A stretch of DNA of 64,000 bases from JACVRW01 sp963746825. GTDB taxonomy: Bacteria > Actinomycetota > Thermoleophilia > Solirubrobacterales > Thermoleophilaceae. Shown in pieces: positions 50,219-58,545 of this stretch. Numbering within the stretch: the stretch's first letter is position 1; every line of letters begins with the position of its first letter. The notes below the pieces were generated by a model. It was not told the origin of the DNA, made no database searches, and was given only the letters and a program-made list of their open reading frames with translations. The DNA lies in contig CAVVCU010000010.1 of NCBI GenBank assembly GCA_963746825.1, positions 124,001-188,000 on the forward strand. Direction: 5' to 3'. Position numbers and translations under genes: made by a program.

Positions 50219-51923
50219 TTAGACGCTGCGCGGCGCCACCGGCTGCGCCACGGTCTCCGCCGGCTTGGCCCCGGCCAGCACCTCGCGCCGGATGTCCTTC
50301 ATCGGCTCGACGCTGCGCACGCGCGGGACCACGTCGAAGTTGTTGGGCGGGGGCGGCGAGCTCGTGAACCACTCGAGCGTGTTGCCCTTCCACGGGTCGT
50401 TGCCCGCCTTCTTGCCGTTCTTGAGCGACCACACGATGTTCACCGCCGTGACCAGCACGCCGATGCCCAGGATGAACGAGCCGAAGGTGGAGATCAGGTT
50501 GTAGCCGCCCACCCCGAGCTCCTCGGTGTAGTCGTACACCCGGCGCGGCATGCCCGACAGGCCGACCGAGTGCTGGATCAGGAAGGTCACGTTGAAGCCC
50601 ACGAACATCAGCCAGAACGACAGCTTGCCCAGGCCCTCCGAGAGCATCCGGCCGGTCATCTTCGGCCACCAGTAGTAGAGCCCGGCGAAGTAGCCGAACA
50701 CCCCGCCGCCGAAGATCGTGTAGTGGAAGTGGGCCACCACGAAGTAGGAGTCGTGCAGCTGCCAGTCGACGGGGAAGATGGCCAGCTGGATGCCCGAGAT
50801 GCCGCCGATCACGAACAGCGCGGGCAGGGCGGCGGCGAAGTACAGCGGCGTCTTGTAGACGATCGAGCCCCGCCACAGGGTGGCGATCCAGTTGAAGATC
50901 TTGATCCCCGTGGGCACCGCGATGGTGAACGAGGAGAGCATGAAGAAGGCCAGCACGACCGTGGCCGTCGGCGTGGCGAACATGTGGTGCGCCCACACGA
51001 GCAGGCCGAGGAAGGCGATGGCCACCGTGGCGGCGGCGATCGCCTTGTAGCCGAAGATCGGCTTGCGCGCGAACACCGGCAGGATCTCGGAGATCATCCC
51101 GAAGGCGGGCAGCACGAGGATGTAGACCTCGGGGTGCCCGAAGAACCAGAACAGGTGCTGCCACAGCAGCGGATCACCGCCCCCGGTGGGGTCGAAGAAG
51201 GCGGTGCCGAAGTGGCGGTCGGTCAGCAGCATCGTGACCGCGGCGGCGATGGCCGGGTAGGCCGCGATGAGCAGGTAGCTGAACACGAGGATCGTCCACA
51301 CGAACAGCGGCATGCGCCCCCAGCTCATGCCGCGTCGCGCGCATGTTGTGGATGGTCGCGACGAAGTTGATCGCCCCCACGAGCGAGGACAGGCCGGTGA
51401 GGTGGATGAGGAAGATCCACGCGTCCACGCCGCCGCTCGGCGAGTAGAGATCGTCGGAGAGCGGCGCGTACATCGTCCAGCCCGCTTCCGGCGGCTCGAA
51501 GAAGATGCTGCAGTAGAAGGCCACGCCGCCGAACAGGGTCAGCCAGTAGGACAGGGCGTTGAGCTTGGGGAACGCCATGTCGCGCGCGCCGATCATCAGC
51601 GGGACCAGGTAGTTGCCGAAGCCGGCGATCAGCGGGACGACGAAGAGGAAGACCATCGTCGTGCCGTGCATCGTCACGAGCCCGTTGTAGGTCTCGGGCT
51701 GCACCAGCGTGCCGTCGGGCTGCGCGAGCTGCAGCCGCATGATCAGCGCCTCGACGCCCCCGATCAGGAGGAACACGAACGCGGTCGCGATGTAGAGGAT
51801 CCCGATCTTCTTGTGATCGGTGGTCGTGAGCCACGCCAGCCAGCCGCGCGGCGGCGTCTGGACGCCGTGCACGATCACCTCGGGCCGGGCGACGGTGTTG
51901 GGGGCGGAGGTTCCGGCTTCCAT
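50219..51923 (-). CDS. ctaD: Cytochrome c oxidase subunit I, one frameshift
   Basis: Catalytic subunit of the aa3-type oxidase, about 567 residues. TMHGTTMVFLFVVPLIAGFG holds a heme a ligand, WFFGHPEVYILVLPAFG has the CuB/Tyr motif HPEVY, LVWAHHMFATP the CuB His pair, and VAHFHYTIFGGGVFG the heme ligands. The frame changes near 51330-51342 where one extra base is present; both sides are highly conserved, so a sequence error is likely. ATG at 51923 overlaps the ctaC stop by 1 nt (TAATG). Confidence 0.93.
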
Positions 51924-52810
51924 TACTGGTCGTCCTGTTCACGCTGGCGGCGCTGCTCGGCCAGGTCGTCGCGCGCGGCCTGGATGTCGTCACGCTGCTG
52001 TTGGGTCCAATCCTCGAACTGGTCGGGCGTGACCGCACGCACCCTGGCGCGCATGTCGGCGTGGTTGGCGCCGCAGAGCTCCGCACACTGGCCGCGGAAG
52101 GTGGTGCCGGCGAGCTTGCCGGGGATCTTGAACCAGGTCTCGTTCACGTGGCCGGGAATGCCGTCCGCCTTGCCGCCGAGCTTGGGGATCCACCACGAGT
52201 GGATCACGTCGGTGCCGGTGATCTCGAGCACGACCGTCGTGTCCACCGGCACGACCATCTCCTCGTAGGCGAAGAGGGTGTTGCCCTCGCCGTAGTCGTA
52301 GCGCCACAGGTACTGCTGGCCCACCACCTTCACGCGCAGAATCGGTCCTCCGCTCCTGGGGGGGTCGGGCTGGTCGATCGAGGCGAACTGGGCTTGGGAG
52401 GCGCGCAGCCCGTTGGGCCCCGAGGCCGGTGGGTTCTCGATGTCGTCGAGATAGAGGAAGGTGACGACGGTGAGCACCACGAGGATGAGCGCAGCGCCGA
52501 GCGTCCAGCCCAGCTCGAGCGGGGTGTTGCCGCGAATCTGCGCCGCCTCGGGGCCGCCGCGGCGAGCGCGGAAGCGAAGCAGCGACCAGAGCAGTGTCCC
52601 CTCGACGATGAGGAAGATCACCAAACCGATGTAGGTGGTGATCTTGTAGAGCGTGTCGATGTCGTCGGCGTTGGGCGATCCGCCCGACTCCGGCGTGAAG
52701 GCGTCGGCGAGAGCGGAGGGCGCCGCCACCAGCATCGCCAGCAGGCCCGTGGCTAGGACGGCGATGAGCAGGCGTCGTGGCAAGCCGGTAGGCAAGGCGC
52801 GCGAGATCAT
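51923..52810 (-). CDS. ctaC: Cytochrome c oxidase subunit II
   Basis: A 295-residue subunit receiving electrons from cytochrome c. A signal peptide (LLIAVLATGLLAMLVAAPSA) precedes two membrane helices (TTYIGLVIFLIVEGTLLWSL; WTLGAALILVVLTVVTFLYL) and a cupredoxin domain with the CuA site CAELCGANHADM (CxxxCxxxHxxM) and IHSWWIPKLGGK. First gene of the oxidase operon; no subunit III gene is found in this window. ATG at 52810. Confidence 0.94.
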   Translation of the reverse strand: MISRALPTGLPRRLLIAVLATGLLAMLVAAPSALADAFTPESGGSPNADDIDTLYKITTYIGLVIFLIVEGTLLWSLLRFRARRGGPEAAQIRGNTPLELGWTLGAALILVVLTVVTFLYLDDIENPPASGPNGLRASQAQFASIDQPDPPRSGGPILRVKVVGQQYLWRYDYGEGNTLFAYEEMVVPVDTTVVLEITGTDVIHSWWIPKLGGKADGIPGHVNETWFKIPGKLAGTTFRGQCAELCGANHADMRARVRAVTPDQFEDWTQQQRDDIQAARDDLAEQRRQREQDDQ

Positions 52811-52857
52811 ATCTGCGGTACGGCCGCCTCCTCCACTTCGTGCCGGATGCCCCGAAT

Positions 52858-53646
52858 TCAGGCGCCTTCGAACGCCGCCTGGCGCTTCTCCACGAAGGCC
52901 AGTACGCCCTCCTGGAAGTCCTTGGTCCTTGCGAGGGCGTGCTGTAGCTCGGCCTCGAGGTCCAGCTGGCCCTCCAGGTCGGGGTAGAGCATCTTGTTGA
53001 GCGCGCGCTTGGAGGCCGCGTAGGAGCGGGTCGGGCCGGCGGCGAGCTTGCCGATGAGGGCGTTCGCCTCGTCCATGAGCGCGTCGTCCGGGTAGACGTG
53101 GTTGACCAGGCCCCACTCGGCCGCCTGGCCTGCGGGCACCCGCTCGCCGAGTAGCGCCATCTCGAAGGCCCGGGCCTTCCCCACGGCGGCGGGCACGAAG
53201 AGGGTCGAGCCGCCGTCGGGCATCAGGCCGATGTTCACGAAGCCCAGGCCGAAGTAGGCGGACTCGGCGGCGAGGATCAGGTCGCAGGCGAGCGCCAGCG
53301 AGGCGCCGATGCCCACGGCCGGGCCGTTGACCGCGGCCACCACGGGCTTCTCGAGGCGGCGCACCGCGGTCATGATCGGGTGAAAGCCCTCGAGCTCCCG
53401 GCGGATGTCGGGCATGCCGTCGTCGGCCGGTTCGAAGCCGGCCTTGAGATCGGCTCCCGAGGAGAACGCGCGCCCCGCTCCGGTGATCAGCAGCGCGCGC
53501 ACGGACTCCTGCCCGGCGTCCTCTTCGATGGCCTGCCGCAGCTCGCGGCCGAAGGCGGTGTGCCAGGCGTTGAGCGTTTCGGGCCGGTCGAGGGTGATGC
53601 GCCCGACCCCGCCCTCCTGCTCCCAGATCACGTGCTCGTAGCTCAC
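52858..53646 (-). CDS. Enoyl-CoA hydratase/isomerase family protein
   Basis: A 262-residue crotonase-fold enzyme. LITGAGRAFSSGADLKAGFE and AVNGPAVGIGASLALACDLI form the CoA-binding oxyanion hole; GLMPDGGSTLFVPAAVGKAR is the usual active-site region with a Gly/Ser pattern lacking one of the two catalytic Glu, so an isomerase or other crotonase activity cannot be excluded. ATG at 53646. Separate from the oxidase genes by about 50 bp. Confidence 0.85.
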   Translation of the reverse strand: MSYEHVIWEQEGGVGRITLDRPETLNAWHTAFGRELRQAIEEDAGQESVRALLITGAGRAFSSGADLKAGFEPADDGMPDIRRELEGFHPIMTAVRRLEKPVVAAVNGPAVGIGASLALACDLILAAESAYFGLGFVNIGLMPDGGSTLFVPAAVGKARAFEMALLGERVPAGQAAEWGLVNHVYPDDALMDEANALIGKLAAGPTRSYAASKRALNKMLYPDLEGQLDLEAELQHALARTKDFQEGVLAFVEKRQAAFEGA

Positions 53647-53678
53647 GGCGGGGAGGCTACTGCGACCCCTACGCTGGG

Positions 53679-54287
53679 GTGGTGCCCGAGACCTCGACCC
53701 TGCTGCTGTTCGCGGCCAGCGCCGTCGCGCTCGTGCTCATCCCCGGGCCGAACCTGGTCTACATCGTCACCCGCAGCATCGAGGCGGGCCCGCGCGCGGG
53801 AGTGGTCTCGGTGCTGGGCGTCGAGACCGGCGCTCTGGTGCACGTGACCGCGGCCGCCGTCGGGCTGAGTGCGCTGCTGGCCTCCTCGGACGTGGCCTTC
53901 GAGGCGGTGCGATGGGCGGGCGTGGCCTACCTCGTGTACCTCGGTGTGCGCGCGCTGCGCTCGAGTCCCGACCCGGAGGCGCCTCGCGCGACCGGCTTGC
54001 GGCGCACCTTTCTCGAGGGCATGTTCGTGAACCTCCTCAACCCCAAGGTCGGGGTCTTCTTCCTGGCTTTTTTGCCCCAGTTCGTGGACCCCGCCCAGGG
54101 CGCGGCCGCCACCCAGGTGCTGATCCTGGGGGCCGTCTTCATGGTCATCGCCACGCTGCTCGACCTGGTCTACGCGTTCGCGGCGGGGGTGATCGGCAAG
54201 CGCCTGCGCGGAAGCCGCCGGTTCGCCGGAGGCGTCTACCTGGCCCTGGCCGCTGTGGCCGCCCTGACCGGGGGACGGCGCTCGTGA
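53679..54287 (+). CDS. LysE-family amino acid exporter
   Basis: A 202-residue transporter with six helices. VLIPGPNLVYIVTRSIEAG (about 20-38) is the LysE/RhtB signature and FVNLLNPKVGVFFLAFLPQF the second. It would export an amino acid or derivative. GTG at 53679 or 53682. The stop overlaps the metallo-hydrolase gene by 4 nt (GTGA). Confidence 0.87.
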   Translation: MVPETSTLLLFAASAVALVLIPGPNLVYIVTRSIEAGPRAGVVSVLGVETGALVHVTAAAVGLSALLASSDVAFEAVRWAGVAYLVYLGVRALRSSPDPEAPRATGLRRTFLEGMFVNLLNPKVGVFFLAFLPQFVDPAQGAAATQVLILGAVFMVIATLLDLVYAFAAGVIGKRLRGSRRFAGGVYLALAAVAALTGGRRS

Positions 54288-54940
54288 CCATCCTCGACAG
54301 CCTCGAATGGCTGGGCCACTCGGGCTTTCGCCTGCGCGTGGGCCGCGCGTGGGTGTACATCGACCCCTACCGGGTGCCCGAGGGTTCTCCACCGGCCGAT
54401 CTCATCCTGATCACCCACGGCCACTACGACCACTTCTCGCCCCAGGACGTCGAACGCCTGTCGACCGGCCGCACCTGGCTGATCGGCCCGGCCGCGGTCG
54501 CCGAGCGGGTGAGCGGCCAGGTGCACTCGATCGCCCCCGGCGAGCTGCTCGAAGACGAGGTGGTGCGCGGAGTGCACGTGGCGGCGGTGGCGGCCTACAA
54601 CACGTCCAAGCGCAATCCCGAGGGCGCCGTGTTCCATCCGCGCGACGCGGGCTGGGTGGGCTACGACCTCAACGTCCGCGGAGAGCGGCTCTACCACTCC
54701 GGCGACACCGACGTGATACCCGAGATGGACAACGTGAGCGGGGTGGACGTGGCCCTGCTGCCCGTGAGCGGCGTCTACGTGATGACCGCCCAGGAGGCCG
54801 CCGAGGCAGCCCGCCGCATAGGGCCCCGCGTGGCGGTGCCCATGCACTGGGGCGAGCACATCGGCACCCGCGACGACGCCACGGAGTTCGCGGACAAGGC
54901 GCCGGTGGACGTGCGGATCCTGGAGAAGGCGGCGGCGTAG
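54284..54940 (+). CDS. Metallo-beta-lactamase-fold hydrolase (UlaG-like)
   Basis: A 218-residue metal hydrolase: ILITHGHYDHFSP (HxHxDH), YHSGDTDVIPEM (metal-bridging Asp) and VPMHWGEHIG (last His). The compact form fits the UlaG/YtkP-like branch acting on phosphodiesters, lactones or nucleotides. Coupled to the LysE gene by a 4-nt overlap; element C follows immediately. Confidence 0.87.
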   Translation: MTILDSLEWLGHSGFRLRVGRAWVYIDPYRVPEGSPPADLILITHGHYDHFSPQDVERLSTGRTWLIGPAAVAERVSGQVHSIAPGELLEDEVVRGVHVAAVAAYNTSKRNPEGAVFHPRDAGWVGYDLNVRGERLYHSGDTDVIPEMDNVSGVDVALLPVSGVYVMTAQEAAEAARRIGPRVAVPMHWGEHIGTRDDATEFADKAPVDVRILEKAAA

Positions 54941-54962
54941 GACCGGTGCGGGTCGGCCTGCG

Positions 54963-55255
54963 CGGTGTGAGCCGCCGCGCGCCGGGGCCGGCGCTTTAAC
55001 GGCAGCAATGAGGGTCAGGTGAGCGGCTGCCTGGCGGGCTGTCGCGTTTGTGCGGTTCGGTAACACTTGGCCCGGGGCGAGCCGGTGGGGCCGCGGGTTG
55101 GGCGCTGTCCTGGATTGACCGTCGTATAGGGGGTGAAGTCAGGACAGCGGCCTCCAAACCGCGTTACAGCAACGCGACAAAGGCAACACCCCGGCCGACC
55201 CACCCTTATTGCTGCCGTTCAAGAACGCCGGTCCCGCCGCGTGGCGACTCGCACG
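54963..55255 (+). repeat. Structured intergenic repeat element, copy C
   Basis: The longest copy, about 293 bp, filling the gap before the convergent TetR gene. It has the outer stem GTGTGAGCCGCC/GGCGACTCGCAC (54965-54976 with 55243-55254; one wobble and one mismatch). A TIR-like pair AACGGCAGCAAT (54998-55009) and ATTGCTGCCGTT (55208-55219) extends outward to CCGGCG/CGCCGG. The shared hairpin CGCGTTACAGCAACGCG is at 55160-55176, and the variable stem CGCTGTCCTG/CAGGACAGCG at 55103-55112 and 55140-55149. Left flank GGTCAGGTGAGCGGCTGCC matches GGTCAGGTGGGCGGCCGCC of copy A. Confidence 0.75.
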
Positions 55256-55266
55256 GCGCCGGTCCG

Positions 55267-55905
55267 CTACGTATCCCAGCGCTCGGCGATCTCCGCCCAG
55301 CTCGGCGGGGGACCCGGCAACGCGCTCTCGGAGCCGGGGCGCATCGCCTCCAGCAGCAGAGCCAGGTATCGGCGCCTAAGTTCCCGCGTCCGCTGCGCAT
55401 CGCGCACCCGCACCGCGGCCACCTGCTCGAAGATGAAGGAGAGGTCGTCGACCACCAGGTCCCAGCGGATCGCGCCGGCATCCTGGGTGCGCCGGAACAG
55501 GCGCTCGTTGAGCGCCTGGGCGCGCGTGCCCTCCCGGTAGAGGTCCTCGGTGGGTGTGAAGGTGCCCGCGAGCCGCAGGGTGAGCGAGTGGGAGTCGGCG
55601 TCGACGCGCCGCCGCATGAAGTCGGCGAAGGCCTCCCAGGGGTCGCGCTCGTCGGCCAGCGCGGCCTCGACGTCGGCGATGTAGTCGGCCAGGCTGTCGC
55701 GATTGAGCTGGCGGAGCAACTCCTCCTTGCTGGGGTAGCGCCGGTACAACGCGCTGATTCCCACCCCGGCGTGCGCGGCGACCTCGGCGATCGGGGCCCC
55801 CGGATCGGCCACGAAGACCGCGCGCGCGGACTCGAGGATACGCTCGTCGTTGCGGGCCGCCTGCGCGCGCCGTCCGTCCAGCCGCTCTGGCTTGAGCTTC
55901 GCCAT
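55267..55905 (-). CDS. TetR/AcrR-family transcriptional regulator
   Basis: A 212-residue repressor. The HTH is ILESARAVFVADPGAPIAEV to ISALYRRYPSKEELLRQLNR (about residues 23-70); the C-terminal domain binds an unknown ligand. ATG at 55905. Divergent from the VOC-family gene; the shared 95-bp gap carries two symmetric sites that should be its operators. Confidence 0.87.
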   Translation of the reverse strand: MAKLKPERLDGRRAQAARNDERILESARAVFVADPGAPIAEVAAHAGVGISALYRRYPSKEELLRQLNRDSLADYIADVEAALADERDPWEAFADFMRRRVDADSHSLTLRLAGTFTPTEDLYREGTRAQALNERLFRRTQDAGAIRWDLVVDDLSFIFEQVAAVRVRDAQRTRELRRRYLALLLEAMRPGSESALPGPPPSWAEIAERWDT

Positions 55906-55926
55906 CGGACCGAAACTTTAGCGGAA

Positions 55927-55974
55927 GGAATGATTCCGTTCTGGTAGTATGCTCGGAACAGAGTAATTCGTTCC
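55927..55974. promoter_or_regulatory. Divergent promoter region with two TetR-type operators
   Basis: GGAATGATTCC (55927-55937) is a perfect 11-bp palindrome and GGAAC...GTTCC (55955-55974) a second inverted repeat. Between them TGGTAGTAT (55942-55950) fits an extended -10 box for the VOC gene. Binding at both sites would block it. Confidence 0.55.
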
Positions 55975-56000
55975 GCCGCCGCAGGCGGGAAGGGAGCATC

Positions 56001-56372
56001 ATGGATTTCAAGCTCGAGCTCATCGCCGTCCCCGTGTCCGACGTGGATCGCGCCAAGGCCTTCTACACCGAGACCGCCGGCTTCGCGGAAGACCACGACC
56101 ACACGGTGAGCGACGACCTGCGCTTCGTGCAGCTCACGCCTCCCGGCTCGTCCTGCTCCATCGCCATCGGCACCGGCGTGGTCGAGAGCGAGCCCGGGTC
56201 GGTCAAGGGGCTGCAGCTGGTGGTGGAGGACATCGAGGCGGCCCGCGCCGAGCTCGTCGAGCGCGGCGCCGAGGTGAGCGAGATCCAGGACTTCGCCTGG
56301 GGCTCGTTCGTGTTCTTCAGCGACCCCGACGGCAACGCGTGGGCGGTGCAGCAGGTGCAGCCCCGCGCCTGA
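56001..56372 (+). CDS. Glyoxalase/VOC-family protein
   Basis: A 123-residue vicinal-oxygen-chelate protein: LIAVPVSDVDRAKAFYTETA and VFFSDPDGNAWAVQQVQP are the paired beta-alpha-beta ends. Metal-dependent lyase, dioxygenase or resistance protein; substrate unknown. ATG at 56001 after AAGGGAG. Likely the target of the divergent TetR repressor. Confidence 0.86.
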   Translation: MDFKLELIAVPVSDVDRAKAFYTETAGFAEDHDHTVSDDLRFVQLTPPGSSCSIAIGTGVVESEPGSVKGLQLVVEDIEAARAELVERGAEVSEIQDFAWGSFVFFSDPDGNAWAVQQVQPRA

Positions 56373-56382
56373 GCGGACCCGG

Positions 56383-56409
56383 CCGCCCCGCCGCGCCGCG
56401 GCGGGGCGG
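56383..56409. terminator. 13-bp GC-rich hairpin after the VOC gene
   Basis: CCGCCCCGCCGCG (56383-56395) and CGCGGCGGGGCGG (56397-56409) are perfect complements around a single base. No U-tract follows, so it could be a factor-assisted terminator or an attenuator ahead of the PAP2 gene. Confidence 0.5.
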
Positions 56410-56431
56410 CGGCGGGGTATCCTGCCTGCGC

Positions 56432-57346
56432 TTGCGAAGCACACGCACCCTACGAAGGCTCGCGTGGGGAGCGGTCGCGGTGGGGGCAGTCACGCCGCTC
56501 CTGAGGCACCGGCTCAAATTGCCGGTGCCCGTCGTGTCCGCGCTCTCCTGGCCGGCCCCCATCGCGCTCGCGCTCGCCGAGCCGCGCTCGCCGCTGCGCG
56601 ACGCCGGCATCTACGGCCTGCAGATGTGGGTCTACTTCGCCCACTTCGACATGCCCGACGACGACCCGGCTCGCCTGGAGCGACGCCTCAAGGTCGACTA
56701 CACGATTCGCTGCGACCGGGTCATCGGCCTGGGAACCGTCCCCACCGTCCGTCTTCAGCGCGCGCTGGGCCGGGAGGACCGCATCGGCCCCCTGGAGTAC
56801 GGCCTGTCCTTCGTCCACTGGAGCTGGTTCCTGGTGCCCCACGGAACCCTCGCCTACATCCTGCTGCGCCACCGCGAGCACCTCCCGCGCTCGGCCGTGC
56901 TCATGGCCGCCTGCTTTGACCTGGGCTGCATCGTCTACTGGAGCGTGCCCACCGCGCCGCCCTGGTGGGCCGGGGCCAACGGCAACATGCCGCCCGTGCG
57001 GCGGATCATGGCCGAGGCGGGCGAGCGCTTCTGGAAGCGCCTCTGGCACCCGCTTTACCATTCGCTGCAGGGAAACCCGTTCGCCGCCATGCCCTCGCTC
57101 CACTTCGGCACCTCCGTGATGGCCGCGCGCATCCTCTCTCAGGTTGGGCCCCGTCACGCAGCCCTGGGCTGGGTGTACGCGCTCACGCTCGGCTTCGGCC
57201 TGATCTACCTGGGTGAGCACTACGTGGTCGACCTGCTGGCCGGATTCGCGCTGGCCGAGGGGCTGTGGCGAGTGGCTCCCACGGCCGAGCCGTTCGTGCT
57301 GAGGGCGGCAAGCGTGATTCAGCGGCTGGAGCCGAAGGCGCGCTGA
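56432..57346 (+). CDS. PAP2-family membrane phosphatase/inositolphosphotransferase-like
   Basis: About 304 residues with roughly six helices. VPTAPPWWAGANG, AMPSLHFGTSVMAA and LGEHYVVDLLAGFAL are the three phosphatase motifs, in the order seen in PAP2 and the inositolphosphotransferase-like branch; a lipid phosphate or CDP-lipid substrate is likely. The start is uncertain: TTG at 56432 follows the hairpin; the frame extends upstream. The stop overlaps the flippase-like gene by 1 nt (TGATG). Confidence 0.83.
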   Translation: MRSTRTLRRLAWGAVAVGAVTPLLRHRLKLPVPVVSALSWPAPIALALAEPRSPLRDAGIYGLQMWVYFAHFDMPDDDPARLERRLKVDYTIRCDRVIGLGTVPTVRLQRALGREDRIGPLEYGLSFVHWSWFLVPHGTLAYILLRHREHLPRSAVLMAACFDLGCIVYWSVPTAPPWWAGANGNMPPVRRIMAEAGERFWKRLWHPLYHSLQGNPFAAMPSLHFGTSVMAARILSQVGPRHAALGWVYALTLGFGLIYLGEHYVVDLLAGFALAEGLWRVAPTAEPFVLRAASVIQRLEPKAR

Positions 57347-58524
57347 TGGCGAGCCGAGAGCGCGACCGCGACCTCGAGCGCGACCTCGACTCCGACTACC
57401 CCGACGGCGGCGAGGACCTCGAGGGCGACGGCGCGTTCGCGGCCCTGCTGGCCGACCGCCGCAAGCTCTTCACCGGCGTGCTGGTGGTGGTGGTGCTGGT
57501 GTTCGCCATCTACGTCGTCTTCCCCAAGCTGGTGGGCCTCGACGAGGCGGTCAAGAAGCTCGACGACGCCAGCCCGGTCTGGGTGCTGATCGCGGTGGCC
57601 TTCAACGTGGCGGCGTTCGCGGCCTACGTGGCGCTGTTCCGCGGTGTGCTGGCCGGCACGCGCGACGATGAGCTGCACCGGCGCCTGGACCTGCGCGCCT
57701 CCTACCAGATCACCATGGCGGGCCTGGCCGCCACGCGCATCTTCTCGGCCGCGGGGGCGGGAGGCATCGTCCTGACCTACTGGGCGTTGCGCAAGGCGGG
57801 CATGGAGCGCCGGCGCTCGGCCTGCCGGATGGTGGCCTTCCTGGTGCTCACCTACGCGGTCTACGCGGGCGCCCTGCTGGTCTTCGGGATCCTGCTGCGC
57901 ACCGGGGTGCTGCCGGGCGACAACCCGGTGGGCGGCACGATCGTCCCCGCGGCCGTGTCGGGTTGCCTGATCGCCGTTTTCGCGCTCATCGCCCTGATCC
58001 CCGAGGACATCGAGCGGCGGATCTACAGGTTCGCGGGCGGCTACCGGCGCACGCGCTACCTCACCCGGGTGGCCAAGGGGCCGGCGACGCTGGCCAGCGG
58101 CGTGCGCACGGCCATCGCCTACGTTCGCCACCCCAGCCGCGGGGCGCTGGCCGTGGTCGGCGCGGTGGGCTTCTGGGCGGCCAACATCGGGGTGCTGTGG
58201 GCGAGCTTCGAGGCCTTCGGCGGCAGCGTTCCCTTCGGCGTCCTCGTCCAGGGTTTCTTCGTGGGCATGGCCGCGAACCTGATCCCGTCGCCGGCGGGCG
58301 GCGTGGGCTCGGTCGACGCCGGCATGATCGGGGCCTTCGTCCTGTTCGGAATCGACGAGTCGACGGTCTTCCCAGCCGTCCTGACCTACCGGGTGATCGC
58401 CTTCTGGCTGCCGATCCCGCCCGGCATCGTGGCCTTTTTCCAGCTGCGCAAGACGGTCACCCGCTGGGAGGCCGAACGCGAGCAGGAGCCCGCCACCTCC
58501 ACTACACTTCAAAAAGTAAAGTAA
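57346..58524 (+). CDS. Lysylphosphatidylglycerol synthase TM region/UPF0104 flippase-like membrane protein
   Basis: A 392-residue protein with about eight helices. An acidic cytoplasmic tail (DRDLERDLDSDYPDGGEDLE) precedes VLVVVVLVFAIYVVFPKLVG; FVGMAANLIPSPAGGVGSVD and YRVIAFWLPIPPGIVAFF are hallmarks of the family. It moves or modifies lipid-linked molecules. ATG at 57346 overlaps the PAP2 gene, so the two should act in one lipid pathway. Confidence 0.83.
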   Translation: MASRERDRDLERDLDSDYPDGGEDLEGDGAFAALLADRRKLFTGVLVVVVLVFAIYVVFPKLVGLDEAVKKLDDASPVWVLIAVAFNVAAFAAYVALFRGVLAGTRDDELHRRLDLRASYQITMAGLAATRIFSAAGAGGIVLTYWALRKAGMERRRSACRMVAFLVLTYAVYAGALLVFGILLRTGVLPGDNPVGGTIVPAAVSGCLIAVFALIALIPEDIERRIYRFAGGYRRTRYLTRVAKGPATLASGVRTAIAYVRHPSRGALAVVGAVGFWAANIGVLWASFEAFGGSVPFGVLVQGFFVGMAANLIPSPAGGVGSVDAGMIGAFVLFGIDESTVFPAVLTYRVIAFWLPIPPGIVAFFQLRKTVTRWEAEREQEPATSTTLQKVK

Positions 58525-58545
58525 TAGCCCGGGGAGTCGATCGTA

